A stretch of 49,609 nucleotides of DNA, taken from Corynebacterium lemuris (GTDB lineage: Bacteria; Actinomycetota; Actinomycetes; Mycobacteriales; Mycobacteriaceae). Location of the stretch: the NCBI RefSeq assembly GCF_024919295.1, contig NZ_JANWTC010000017.1:1-49609 (forward strand), read 5' to 3'. The notes under the pieces are model-generated. The model was not told where the DNA came from. It was given only the letters and a program-made list of their open reading frames with translations, and did no database searches. Positions within the stretch are counted from its first letter, which is position 1, and each line of letters begins with the position of its first letter. The position numbers and the translations under genes were made by a program. This document shows, in pieces, positions 16,832-24,812 of this stretch.

Positions 16832-17972
16832 GCTGCTTGACCTCCAGGAGCTCGCCGGCCAGCGCACCGACCGTGGCCAGACCATCGAGATTGATGTGTC
16901 CGCGGCAGACACGGCGATGCACCGCCTCGTGCATCCAGGCCGACAGATCCGCCGAGGTCACCTCATGCGGGGAGATCACGTCGATCCCCCCGGCCCGCTC
17001 CACCGCCCGCGCCCGGATCTTCTGCTCCGCGCGCCGGGCATCCCGCGGCACGACGAGTGCCGGGGTGTCGGTGGCGAGCACCTCCGTGATTGAGTTGTAG
17101 CCGCCCATGCAGATCACTCCTTCGGTGTGCCCGATCAACTCGGTGAGTCCGGGCAGGAAACGTACGACAGTGGTGGTCACTGTATTGGCGGCCCGGTTGA
17201 GGCGCTCGACATGCGCATCCGGCATCTGGGGGCCGGCGACGATGAGGTGGCGGTGCCCGGGTGGGACGGTGGCCTCCGCCGCGGCCAGGGCCAGCCGGCC
17301 GCCGTCGGAACCGCCGCCGACCGTGGTGAGGAAGCAGGGCTTCTCCGGCAGGGCGGCGGGCACGGTGGTGCAGGTCGGGCGCGGGGCGAGGTAGCCGGTG
17401 AACACGGCCGTGCTGGCAAGCTCGGCCGGCACCTCGCCACTGGCGACGGGGTCGTGGACCTGCTGGTCGCCGTAGATCCAGGTGGCGTCGTAGTATCCGG
17501 CCACGCGTGCTCCCCCGCCGACGGCCTGCCATTCCCGGGCGACCACGGAGGGGGTGTCCAGGACCTCACGCAGACCCAGCACCGTGCGGCAGGGGGTCTC
17601 GCGCAGCATCTGCAGGGCGGGCAGCAGCTCCCCGCGCACGCCGAAGGGGTGGCGGTCGACGATGAACAGGTCCGGCCGCATCGCCTCGAGGGTGGCGGTG
17701 ATGGTGCGGGACCGGATGTCGGCGAGTTCCTGCGGGCCCATGTCCAGGTGGCGGGCACCGTAGCCGTCGCTGGTGCGCGCGAAACCAGGCAGGACCAACC
17801 AGTCCCAGCCGTCGGGGAGATCAAAGGAGGTGGCGTGGCGGTGGCCGGCGATGAGGATGCCCTGCACCGGTTCCGGCAGGGCCTGGGCCAGCGCGAAGGC
17901 GATCGCCCGGTTGCGCCGGGTGTGCCCGAGCCCCACGGAGTCGTGGGAGTACATCGCCACCGTCAGTGTCAT
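16824..17972 (-). CDS. MurG-like GT-B glycosyltransferase
   Basis: The 382-residue protein has MYSHDSVGLGHTRRNRAIA at the N-terminus, the GLGHxxR loop of MurG/GT28-like enzymes. In the C-terminal half GVICMGGYNSITEVLATDTP is the donor-binding GGYN...E motif. No signal peptide or hydrophobic anchor is present, so it acts in the cytoplasm, possibly at the membrane. It is the first gene of the five-gene operon, with ATG 17972 placed 91 nt from the divergent gene at 18064. Families with this N-terminus usually transfer an amino sugar or hexose; alternatives include UDP-sugar epimerase-like folds, but no epimerase residues were recognised. Confidence 0.8.
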   Translation of the reverse strand: MTLTVAMYSHDSVGLGHTRRNRAIAFALAQALPEPVQGILIAGHRHATSFDLPDGWDWLVLPGFARTSDGYGARHLDMGPQELADIRSRTITATLEAMRPDLFIVDRHPFGVRGELLPALQMLRETPCRTVLGLREVLDTPSVVAREWQAVGGGARVAGYYDATWIYGDQQVHDPVASGEVPAELASTAVFTGYLAPRPTCTTVPAALPEKPCFLTTVGGGSDGGRLALAAAEATVPPGHRHLIVAGPQMPDAHVERLNRAANTVTTTVVRFLPGLTELIGHTEGVICMGGYNSITEVLATDTPALVVPRDARRAEQKIRARAVERAGGIDVISPHEVTSADLSAWMHEAVHRRVCRGHINLDGLATVGALAGELLEVKQHA

Positions 17973-18063
17973 AATCAGCCGTCCTCGAATCAGTTCAACG
18001 TGTTAAACAGGAGTTTAGGAATCGTTTATGAGTCGTTCGTGAAACCGGAATGAGGACTTCTTC

Positions 18064-18492
18064 ATGTTGGATCCGCGCCACTGGCTGGTGCTCGCCTCCG
18101 CGGAGGGCCCGGATGTGGCCGCGGTGCGTCGGCTGCGTGAGCTGCTGGAAAACCATGGCCTGGGCACGGATGCGGTGCAGGTGCCGGTCATCGGCGGCGA
18201 GGCCACCGCCATCGAATCCGCCTGGCTGGGTGAGGGCGCGCACACGCCTTATCTCCAGGTCCACAACATCAGCGCCAACCCGGAGCAGTGCCACCTGCTT
18301 TTCGATGCCGCCGTCACCGCACGTCTGCTCATCGGGGTCGAGCCCGGCCCACCGACGGCGATCATCTGCGCAGGTGTGCTCGATCCGGAGGATTATTTCG
18401 AGGATCCCGGAGAGTGCTGCATGGTGTCCACACCTGAGCAACTGCACGACTGCCTGCACGGTGGGGCGCACAGATACCGTTATGCCCGATAA
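18064..18492 (+). CDS. Hypothetical protein (142 residues)
   Basis: I do not recognise this family. The protein is acidic, mixed alpha/beta and soluble, with no signal peptide or membrane helix. It has five cysteines, three of them in the last third, including ECCM and HDCLHGG, and a basic end HRYRYAR. ATG 18064 is preceded by TGAGGAC. The gene diverges from the glycosyltransferase operon with a 91-bp gap and is followed by the PhnA-like gene 19 nt later. The N-terminal WLVLASAEGPDVAAVRRLRELLENHG looks like a strand-helix unit of a nucleotide- or metal-binding fold, but this is only an impression. Confidence 0.7.
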   Translation: MLDPRHWLVLASAEGPDVAAVRRLRELLENHGLGTDAVQVPVIGGEATAIESAWLGEGAHTPYLQVHNISANPEQCHLLFDAAVTARLLIGVEPGPPTAIICAGVLDPEDYFEDPGECCMVSTPEQLHDCLHGGAHRYRYAR

Positions 18493-18498
18493 GCCTGA

Positions 18499-18504
18499 CA
18501 TAAT
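18499..18504 (+). promoter_or_regulatory. Possible -10 element for a leaderless phnA-like mRNA
   Basis: CATAAT lies 7 nt before ATG 18512, in a gap with no clear ribosome-binding site. Confidence 0.35.
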
Positions 18505-18511
18505 AGGCGGC

Positions 18512-18871
18512 ATGAGCGAAGAGAATTTCCCGCCCTGCCCCGAGTGCGGCAGCGAGTACACCTACGAGATGGATCCCCTGCTGGTCTGCCCCGAGTGCGG
18601 CCACGAGTGGAACCCCTCCGCCCCGGTTGAGGATGAGACTGGCGCGGAGGCCCCGGCTATCAAGGATTCCGTCGGCAACGTGCTTGCCGACGGCGATTCA
18701 GTGACCATCGTCAAGACCCTCAAGGTCAAGGGTGCGAGCCAGCCCATCAAGGCCGGCACCACCGTGCGCAACATCCGGCTTGTCGACGCCGTCGACGGCC
18801 ACGACATCGACGCCCGCGTCGACGGCTTCGGGCAGATGAAGCTGAAGTCGAGCATCGTCAAGAAGATCTAA
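18512..18871 (+). CDS. PhnA/YjdM-type zinc ribbon protein
   Basis: The 119-residue protein has an N-terminal zinc ribbon with two CxxC pairs, CPECGSEYTYEMDPLLVCPECG (Cys at about residues 9, 12, 27 and 30), then the C-terminal domain DSVGNVLADGDSVTIVKTLKVKG ending KLKSSIVKKI. This arrangement is that of the PhnA (YjdM) family, historically named for a phosphonate operon although its function is unsettled. No phosphonate genes lie nearby, so no link to phosphonates can be claimed. It probably has its own leaderless transcript. Confidence 0.9.
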   Translation: MSEENFPPCPECGSEYTYEMDPLLVCPECGHEWNPSAPVEDETGAEAPAIKDSVGNVLADGDSVTIVKTLKVKGASQPIKAGTTVRNIRLVDAVDGHDIDARVDGFGQMKLKSSIVKKI

Positions 18872-18914
18872 CCCCGCATAGATCCTTCGTTTAGCCACTT
18901 CAGCAGGGGGAAGT

Positions 18915-18920
18915 TAGCAT
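18915..18920 (+). promoter_or_regulatory. Possible -10 element for a leaderless membrane-protein mRNA
   Basis: TAGCAT sits 6 nt before ATG 18927 with no ribosome-binding site between. Confidence 0.35.
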
Positions 18921-18926
18921 GAGGGT

Positions 18927-19274
18927 ATGGACTTCCTCTATACCCTATTCGTGTTCCTGCACATCGTGGGCGCCGCAGCCCTCGTCGGTGGCTGGCTCGC
19001 CACCTTCCGCAACCCCACCGTGCTGCAGTGGCAGCACATCGGTGCCTGGGTCCAGTTGGTCACCGGCCTGCTGCTCGTCGGCCTGGCCGAGATGGGTGAC
19101 GGCACCGTCAACCACATGAAGATCGGCATCAAGCTGGTCATCCTCATCGGTGTGCTGGTCGCCGCCGTCATCGGCCGCCGCAAGGTGGCCCGCGACGAGC
19201 CGGTCTCCAAGGGCCTGGCCCATGCCGTCGGTGGCCTCTCCCTGATCAACATCGCCGTCGCCGTCTTCTGGTGA
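18927..19274 (+). CDS. Small integral membrane protein
   Basis: The 115-residue protein has four likely membrane helices: residues about 3-25 (LYTLFVFLHIVGAAALVGGW), 38-54 (HIGAWVQLVTGLLLVGL), 64-83 and 95-114. A conserved-looking His in FLHIVG and another in QHIGAWVQLVTG fall in helices, as in DUF2269-like or copper/haem-associated small membrane proteins. The assignment is not firm. It is monocistronic and followed by a strong terminator. Confidence 0.8.
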   Translation: MDFLYTLFVFLHIVGAAALVGGWLATFRNPTVLQWQHIGAWVQLVTGLLLVGLAEMGDGTVNHMKIGIKLVILIGVLVAAVIGRRKVARDEPVSKGLAHAVGGLSLINIAVAVFW

Positions 19275-19292
19275 TCCGCAGGTAGAACCCCG

Positions 19293-19326
19293 AAAGCCGG
19301 GACCCGTGATCGGGTCCCGGCTTTTT
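19293..19326 (+). terminator. Strong Rho-independent terminator
   Basis: A perfect 14-bp stem, arms 19293-19306 and 19311-19324 (AAAGCCGGGACCCG / CGGGTCCCGGCTTT), closes a TGAT loop and runs into a T tract ending at 19326. The AAA on the left side also makes it work in reverse for the gene at 19333-19809. Confidence 0.92.
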
Positions 19327-19332
19327 CACGCC

Positions 19333-19809
19333 TTAAAGTTCCATAGTCTCCGAGTCACCGCCGGTGGTGTCGCCGGTGACCTTCGACTTGACGATGCGCG
19401 CCAGCGCCGACATCTTCCCGCCCGGCAGTCCCCAGTACTGGGCGGACTCGGAATCCGCGCGGATCAGGCCGAGGGCGGGATCGTCCTTGCTTTCAAACCA
19501 GCCCTCGACGTCCTTGTTCCACAGCTCATCAACCTTGGCGCGGTCATTGACGAACTCAACCTCGGCGGCCACCGACAGCCAGGTGCCGGCCTCGGAGACG
19601 GCCAGGTTGACCTGCGGGCTGTGCTTGAGCGCATCGGCCTGGCCTCCACGCAGGGAGATGAAGAACCAGACGTCTGCATCATCGGTGACCTGCTGGGGAA
19701 CCATCGGGTGGGACACCAGCTTGCCGTCGGCACCGGTGGTGGTCATCATGACCCAGTTCGCGTCCCGCAGCTTGGCGACGACGTCTTCCTTCGTGATCTC
19801 ATCGGACAT
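19333..19809 (-). CDS. Pyridoxamine 5'-phosphate oxidase-like (general stress protein 26 type) protein
   Basis: The 158-residue protein has the split-barrel flavin-binding fold. Typical residues are WVMMTTTGADGKLVSHPM near the N-terminus, DADVWFFISLRGGQADAL (strand before the flavin site), and PQVNLAVSEAGTWLSVAAEVEF. Family members bind FMN, FAD or F420 and are often stress induced; catalytic roles are rarely known. ATG 19809 follows AGGAGGT, a very strong ribosome-binding site. A long in-frame extension to 20010 covers non-coding repeat sequence and was rejected. Confidence 0.88.
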   Translation of the reverse strand: MSDEITKEDVVAKLRDANWVMMTTTGADGKLVSHPMVPQQVTDDADVWFFISLRGGQADALKHSPQVNLAVSEAGTWLSVAAEVEFVNDRAKVDELWNKDVEGWFESKDDPALGLIRADSESAQYWGLPGGKMSALARIVKSKVTGDTTGGDSETMEL

Positions 19810-19940
19810 GGCGTGTACCTCCTGTGTGAGAGTTCGCGACGGGATGCCGCGTCGTGTGCGCCCCAGCGTATGTATCTGTGCGTCTGTGTGCCACGCCACT
19901 GGGCTGACCAGCGGTTCCGGCGTCCGGTGGCATCGCGGGC

Positions 19941-19970
19941 CGTCCGGGACCGTCCGGGGCCGTCCGGGGC
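19941..19970. repeat. Three tandem decamers
   Basis: Three adjacent 10-bp units: CGTCCGGGAC, CGTCCGGGGC and CGTCCGGGGC, with a partial unit CGTCCGGTGG at 19921-19930. They lie in the 288-bp non-coding stretch between the oxidase-like and Nudix genes, upstream of the former. The rest of that stretch shows only a small palindrome GTTGCGCAAC near 20042. Confidence 0.7.
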
Positions 19971-20097
19971 CTGCGCAATATCTGACCGGAAAATCACTCC
20001 CGGCGCGCATTATCGCTGGTCGATCAAAGATATGACGTCAACCGTTGCGCAACCCGGCCCGGTTCGGCCCAGGACGGCGGTGAGCTTTCAGACGGCC

Positions 20098-20631
20098 TCA
20101 GGCCTGGCCGCGCTTGGTGTAGCCCATCCGCGGGCGGAAGCCACCGGGGTGCTTCATCTGGGCGACGGCATCGGAGATGACCATCCGGAAACGCGGGTTG
20201 ATGGGCGGCAGCTGGGCGATGGAGAACCAACTGACGTCGACGGATTCGTCATCACCCACGGCCGGGGTGTCGTCGCCGACCACGCTCAGGCGCATGCTGG
20301 TGTCCATGTAGCGAGTGACATCACCGTTGTCGTAGGTGACCGGGCCGACGGCTCCGACACCGAGGAGTGCCTCGACGCGGGTCTCCAGGGTGGTCTCCTC
20401 GCGGGCCTCGCGCACGGCGGTGACGTGGGGTTCCTCACCGGGGTCGCTGATGCCGCAGACAGGGGTCCACTCGCCGTTGTCGGCACGTTTGACCAGCAGT
20501 ACCTCGGGCACGGCCCAGATCGGGGCGCCCGGGGGCACGTCGCGGATGACCACGGCGGTGACAGCGGGCAGCCAGAGTTCGTCGGTGCCGATCTTCTCGC
20601 GCAGGCGGAGGATGAAATCAGGGATGGCCAC
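20098..20631 (-). CDS. Nudix hydrolase
   Basis: The 177-residue protein contains the Nudix box: GISDPGEEPHVTAVREAREE fits GX5EX7REUXEE, with threonine replacing the following glycine. Such enzymes hydrolyse nucleoside diphosphate derivatives with Mg2+. The N-terminal FILRLREKIGTDELWLPAVTAVV and the C-terminal RFRMVISDAVAQMKHPGGF resemble actinobacterial Nudix proteins acting on nucleotide sugars or damaged nucleotides. GTG 20631 is the start, 14 nt after the exonuclease fusion stop, so it is likely the last gene of that operon. Pairing with a DEDDh exonuclease hints at nucleotide-pool cleaning or DNA repair. Confidence 0.88.
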   Translation of the reverse strand: MAIPDFILRLREKIGTDELWLPAVTAVVIRDVPPGAPIWAVPEVLLVKRADNGEWTPVCGISDPGEEPHVTAVREAREETTLETRVEALLGVGAVGPVTYDNGDVTRYMDTSMRLSVVGDDTPAVGDDESVDVSWFSIAQLPPINPRFRMVISDAVAQMKHPGGFRPRMGYTKRGQA

Positions 20632-20645
20632 GGGGAGGGTCCTTT

Positions 20646-23600
20646 CTAGAGGTCAGCGATGAGGTCGGCGATGTCGTCCTGGCGGCGGTACCGGAACCGG
20701 GAGACGGTGCGCCGGCGCGGTGCACCGGCATCCAGTCCGACAGCCTGGTTGATACGCGGCAGGACATCGGTCTCCGCCGGGTTGAGCCAGGTGTCCAGGC
20801 CGGTGGCGTTGAGGATCTCGGCGAGCCCGGTCAACCCCGTCCGGCGCGGGCTCGCGTGCTGGATGTCGAAGCCGCCCTCCTCGGTGAAGGTGAGCCAGAT
20901 GCGTTCCCCTTCACCGATGCCGGCGGCCTCGAGGAAGCGGCGGATGGTGCTGATGGTGGCACCGGTGCGGGACTGGCCGATGGTCTGCTCGCCGAGCGGG
21001 CTGTTCAGCACGCGTTTGCCGAGCATGGGTACCTCGAGGGCGGCGGCGACCCCGCGTGGCAGGCCGGAGCCGGAACCGCGGAGGTGGTCGGCGGTGACGG
21101 TGGTGAGCAGGACCAGGGAGCCGTCGATACGGTACAGGCCCGGGGTTTCCCGGGGGTCGGTATCGGGTTCCTGGATCTCGTCGACGCGGCTGACCATGCC
21201 GTCGACGGTCTGGAAGTCGGCGGAGGCGGCGTAGGTGCGCACGCTGGATGCGGAGACGCCGAGGGTGAGGACGGCTTCCTCGATGAGGTGCTGGACACGT
21301 ACAGGGCCGGCCTCGACGCGCCGGCCGATCCATTCGGCCAGGCCGGAGTATTCCTCCAGGCCCCAGTCGCGCAGGGCCCAGCGGTCGCGGCCGGTGCGGA
21401 TGATGCGGTCGTCGGCGCCCATGGCGTTGCTCAGGGTCCGGGGGTTGGCCTCCCCGAGCCTGTCGATGATGTCCTGGCTGTTCAAGGGCTCTCCTTCGAT
21501 GGCGAGCAGCGCGGCGGCGCGGTCCTGGGCGGAGCGGTCGCGGGTGAGGATGTGCCCGTCGTGGATGGTGGCCGTGGAAGCCAGCCGCGCCCCCAGCACG
21601 GTCGCGTCCACTCCGAGGTGTTCGGCCAGGGCCGGGAGGGGGACGACGCCGAAATCATCGGCGAAATCAGCCAGGGCCTGGGAGAGGTCGGCGTCGAAGC
21701 CGGTGCGCTGGAACCAGCCGTCGGTGATCTCCCAGTCGTCGGCAAGCCAGGCCAGGGCATCCAGCAGCGGGAAGGAATCGTCGGCCAGGGCCGGCAGGTC
21801 ACGGACCAGGTCCGCTGCCGGGGCGAGGGGGCTGTAGCGGCGGCCGAGGGCGTCGAGAAGCAGGTGGAGGGTGTCGTCGGGTTCGACCAGGCGGCGTTTG
21901 AGTCCGGTCTCCAGCTGGCGGATGCGTTCGCGGGTCACACCGTGGCGGGCGCCGATCTCCTCGAGTGTCCCGGTGCCGAGGATGCGGCCGTGAAAGATCT
22001 CCGCGTCACGCGGGTCTGAGCCGATGCGGCCCGACAGCACAGCGCGGGCGCGGCCCACCACGGCCGCGGCAGGGTCGGACCAGTAGGGGTCCGCAGCCAA
22101 CGTGTCCAGGGCGTGCGCCACCGCCGGCGGCACCTCCGCATGCGGCAGGACCGGCAGCTGACCGAGCAGGGCCAGCCATTCCGCGACGGTCTCCGCGTGG
22201 GGGCGGGGGTTGTCGTCGAGGTAGATGTCCTCGGTCTCCACGGCGAGGTAGTCGACCGTTTCCGGGGCGTCGATGGCCGAGTGGATGACGGCCACCAGCG
22301 TGCGGTGCAGGCGGAGGCGGCCGAAGCCGGGGACCTCCGACAGTTGGGTGGCGGAGGCCTCTAGCGGGCGCGGCCAGAGGTTGAGCCAGCGGGCCATGAC
22401 GGCACCGGTGCGCGGGAGGGAGTCAGGCACCTCGGCGGGGTCGAGGCGCGGGGAGAGTTCATGCATGGGCACGTGCCGGTGGCGCTGCAGCCAGGCGTGG
22501 GCGATGTCATCCGCGCCGGCAGGTTCCACCCCGAGGGTGGTCAGCCAGGGGAAGATGCCCGCATAGGACACCGCCGGGGCCTCCTCCACCGTCTCCGGGG
22601 GCACGAGGTCGCGCAGCATGCGGGCGAAGGTGGTCTCGTCGACGATGGGCACGCCGTAGTCGCGGGCCTTGCGGGCCTTGCCGCTCATGGTGTCCGGCTC
22701 GGCGGTGACCAGCAACGCGCAGGTGCGGGTGACCCCACCGACATCGAGACCCGCCGCGCGGGCCCGGCGCTCCCAGGTGTCCCGGCCCAGGGTCAGGGCA
22801 CCGGTGAAGCTCACGCGGTCGCCGGGGCGCAGGCCGACGTCCTCGGCCTCGCCGTAGACGGGTTCGGCCAGCAGCTCGTCGACGGCGTCCGCGTTGACGG
22901 CCAGCTGCACTGCGATGTCGTGGAGGCGCGCGCGGTCGGCGCCGGTGACCACCCCGTCGGCCCAGGCGGCCACGGCCAGCTGGCGCAGGTAGTCGAGGTG
23001 GATCTCACGCAGTTCGTCCTGGCCCAGGCCCCACTGCTCGGCAGCGGCGACCAGCTGCTCGATCTCGGAGACCGAGAGGTTGCCGTCCAGCAGGGCGCCG
23101 CGCAGCAGCTGGCGGTAGCCGTCGACCTCGGCGACACCGGTGGCGGGCACGCCCTCTGCGACCCGTTCCAGCCAGTGGTCGGATTCGACGCGGTCGCGCA
23201 CGCGGACCGGCTCCCGGGGCAGGTCGACGGGCACGGGCCAGGCCAACGGGGCCAGCCCCTCCTGGGTGGCACCGAACTTCAGCACCAGCTCGCGGTAGAG
23301 CCCGGCGGTGGCCTGGGCGTCGGCGAGTGCGGCGTGCGGGCGTGCGTTATCCAGACCGGTGCAGGCCAGACAGTCGGCGAGCCGGCCCGGGGCGCCGGGC
23401 AGCAGGCCGCGGGAGAGCTGCTGGGTGCACGAGGACCAGGCGCCGGCCTCCGGCAGGTCCACATCCAGGCGGGCGTATTCGGCGGCCAGGAAGCGGGTGT
23501 CGAAGGGGGCGTTGTGGGCGATGATGAGGCGGCCGTCGATAAGCTCGGCGAGTTCGGCGGCGATCCCGGAGAACCGCGGGGCGCGCACGAGGTCAGTGGC

Positions 23601-23783
23601 GGTGACGCCGTGGATGTGCGAGTTGTCGAAGCCGCGTTCCGGTTGCACCAGCGTCTGCCAGGTGCCCTCCTGCTGCAGTTCGCGGTCGAGGAGGACCAGG
23701 CCGATCTCCAGGACCCGGTCGGCCGGTCCGAAGCCGGTGGTCTCCAGGTCGATGACGGCGACGGGGTGTGGCACAGGCGGCAT
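20646..23783 (-). CDS. DEDDh exonuclease - BRCT - sigma-70 region 4-like - winged-helix fusion protein
   Basis: The 1045-residue protein starts with a DnaQ-like 3'-5' exonuclease domain. All five catalytic residues are visible: D12 and E14 in IDLETTG, D95 in HNAPFD, H149 and D154 in HAALADA. Residues about 220-300 form a helical TerB-like segment. A BRCT-like domain (about 317-391) begins GDRVSFTGALTLGRDTWERR. Residues 600-632 read GTLEEIGARHGVTRERIRQLE, an almost textbook sigma-70 region 4.2 helix-turn-helix. Residues about 750-810 resemble a HARE-type winged helix (LLAIEGEPLNSQDIIDRLGE). The remainder is unrecognised. It is probably a cytosolic DNA-repair or DNA-processing nuclease that finds its target through its own DNA-binding modules. 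It lies 12 nt after the protease gene. Confidence 0.85.
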   Translation of the reverse strand: MPPVPHPVAVIDLETTGFGPADRVLEIGLVLLDRELQQEGTWQTLVQPERGFDNSHIHGVTATDLVRAPRFSGIAAELAELIDGRLIIAHNAPFDTRFLAAEYARLDVDLPEAGAWSSCTQQLSRGLLPGAPGRLADCLACTGLDNARPHAALADAQATAGLYRELVLKFGATQEGLAPLAWPVPVDLPREPVRVRDRVESDHWLERVAEGVPATGVAEVDGYRQLLRGALLDGNLSVSEIEQLVAAAEQWGLGQDELREIHLDYLRQLAVAAWADGVVTGADRARLHDIAVQLAVNADAVDELLAEPVYGEAEDVGLRPGDRVSFTGALTLGRDTWERRARAAGLDVGGVTRTCALLVTAEPDTMSGKARKARDYGVPIVDETTFARMLRDLVPPETVEEAPAVSYAGIFPWLTTLGVEPAGADDIAHAWLQRHRHVPMHELSPRLDPAEVPDSLPRTGAVMARWLNLWPRPLEASATQLSEVPGFGRLRLHRTLVAVIHSAIDAPETVDYLAVETEDIYLDDNPRPHAETVAEWLALLGQLPVLPHAEVPPAVAHALDTLAADPYWSDPAAAVVGRARAVLSGRIGSDPRDAEIFHGRILGTGTLEEIGARHGVTRERIRQLETGLKRRLVEPDDTLHLLLDALGRRYSPLAPAADLVRDLPALADDSFPLLDALAWLADDWEITDGWFQRTGFDADLSQALADFADDFGVVPLPALAEHLGVDATVLGARLASTATIHDGHILTRDRSAQDRAAALLAIEGEPLNSQDIIDRLGEANPRTLSNAMGADDRIIRTGRDRWALRDWGLEEYSGLAEWIGRRVEAGPVRVQHLIEEAVLTLGVSASSVRTYAASADFQTVDGMVSRVDEIQEPDTDPRETPGLYRIDGSLVLLTTVTADHLRGSGSGLPRGVAAALEVPMLGKRVLNSPLGEQTIGQSRTGATISTIRRFLEAAGIGEGERIWLTFTEEGGFDIQHASPRRTGLTGLAEILNATGLDTWLNPAETDVLPRINQAVGLDAGAPRRRTVSRFRYRRQDDIADLIADL

Positions 23784-23795
23784 GGAGGTCTTTCT

Positions 23796-24662
23796 CTAGG
23801 AGCTGGGCAGGTACTCGGCGTCGGGGATGACGCGGTCGAGGACGGTCTGGATGGCCGGCATGGAGGTGTAGGACATCGTCATGGGCCCGGCGCCGGGGTC
23901 GGCGCAGGGCAGGTTGCGGTCGGAGTCGCGGGTGCCGGAGACGAGCCCGATGATGACGCGGCGGCCGTCGAGGTCGGCGTAGACCGGTCCGCCGGAATCA
24001 CCGGCGCGGGCGCAGACCTGGGCGGTGGCGGCGACGGCGCGCAGTTCCACACCCTTGTGGTCGGCGAGGATCTCCACACCGGTCTGGTTGATGGGCTCAC
24101 CGCAGGTCTCGCCGGTGGTCTGCCCGAATTTGCAGATCACCTCGGGCAGGTCACCGACCAGCTCCGCGATGACTGTCGCGGCCCCCGGTTCCGGGGCGGG
24201 CATCGGCGACCAGGGGTCGGTGATCTCGATGACCCCGACATCCAGGCGGCTGCTGGCGTCGTCGTAGAGATCGGAGTAGATGAAGCTGCCCACGGGTGCG
24301 GTGAAGTCGGCCTCGACCCCGTCGACGGTGGCCCACACCTTATCGCCGGGCACGCCGCAGTGGGAGGCGGTGACGGCGTAGGCCTGTTCACCGGCGGTGA
24401 AGCTGTAGGCGACGGTGCACTGTCCGACCTCGATGGTCTCCCCCGGCACGGGCACCGCCTTGGTGATGGTCACCCCGGTACCCGGCGCCCAGGGGCTGGA
24501 CGTGGGCGCGCGGAACTGCGCCGGCACCTGTTCAGGTGCGGCGGCGACGATCTCGGCGAGTGGGGTGGGGTTGCGCTCCTGTTCGGCGACCGACCATGCG
24601 ATGAGCGTGCCGACGGACGCGGTGGTCACCGCGGCCAGGCCCGCCCAGAGGCGGATGTTCAC
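23796..24662 (-). CDS. Secreted or membrane-anchored trypsin-like serine protease (S1 family)
   Basis: The 288-residue protein has an N-terminal hydrophobic segment (residues 5-24) that is a signal peptide or signal anchor. The S1 catalytic triad is complete: H101 in TASHCG, D141 in SRLDVGVIEI and S223 in GDSGGP. Several cysteines (82, 102, 177, 187, 217 and one near the end) could form disulfides, as in exported chymotrypsin-like proteases. GTG 24662 overlaps the stop of the preceding 49-residue ORF (GTGA), so translation is probably coupled. Target proteins are unknown. Confidence 0.88.
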   Translation of the reverse strand: MNIRLWAGLAAVTTASVGTLIAWSVAEQERNPTPLAEIVAAAPEQVPAQFRAPTSSPWAPGTGVTITKAVPVPGETIEVGQCTVAYSFTAGEQAYAVTASHCGVPGDKVWATVDGVEADFTAPVGSFIYSDLYDDASSRLDVGVIEITDPWSPMPAPEPGAATVIAELVGDLPEVICKFGQTTGETCGEPINQTGVEILADHKGVELRAVAATAQVCARAGDSGGPVYADLDGRRVIIGLVSGTRDSDRNLPCADPGAGPMTMSYTSMPAIQTVLDRVIPDAEYLPSS

Positions 24663-24808
24663 TGCTGGTCTGCGCCGTCTTCCCCGGCGTCGTCCGCCTG
24701 CTCCGCCTTCGCGGCTGCTTCAGCTGCCTGGGCCTTGATCTGCTCGGCGAGGCGCTCGGGGTCGAATTCCTCGAAGTACTCCTGTCGGGCCTTGTAGTGC
24801 CTGGCCAT
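24659..24808 (-). CDS. Small hypothetical protein (49 residues) between thrC and the protease gene
   Basis: The ORF starts MARHYKARQEYFEEFDPERL, continues with an Ala/Glu/Lys-rich helix, and ends in an acidic tail DDAGEDGADQQ. It is strongly charged and probably helical throughout. GGAGGT lies 8-9 nt before ATG 24808. The start is 4 nt after the thrC stop, and the stop overlaps the protease GTG. The good ribosome-binding site and the overlaps at both ends support it as a real gene despite its length. I do not recognise a family. Confidence 0.72.
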   Translation of the reverse strand: MARHYKARQEYFEEFDPERLAEQIKAQAAEAAAKAEQADDAGEDGADQQ

Positions 24809-24812
24809 GGTG

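Noticed and set aside
10641..17972. Mobile genomic island carrying the glycosyltransferase operon
   Set aside because: No integrase, insertion sequence, tRNA or direct repeat borders were seen, and base composition by eye is like the surroundings.
19921..19970. CRISPR array
   Set aside because: Units are 10 bp and directly adjacent, with no spacers and no cas genes in the window.
22461..24797. A 778-codon plus-strand open frame across the exonuclease and protease genes
   Set aside because: Same antisense artefact; the minus strand carries complete catalytic motifs over the whole stretch.
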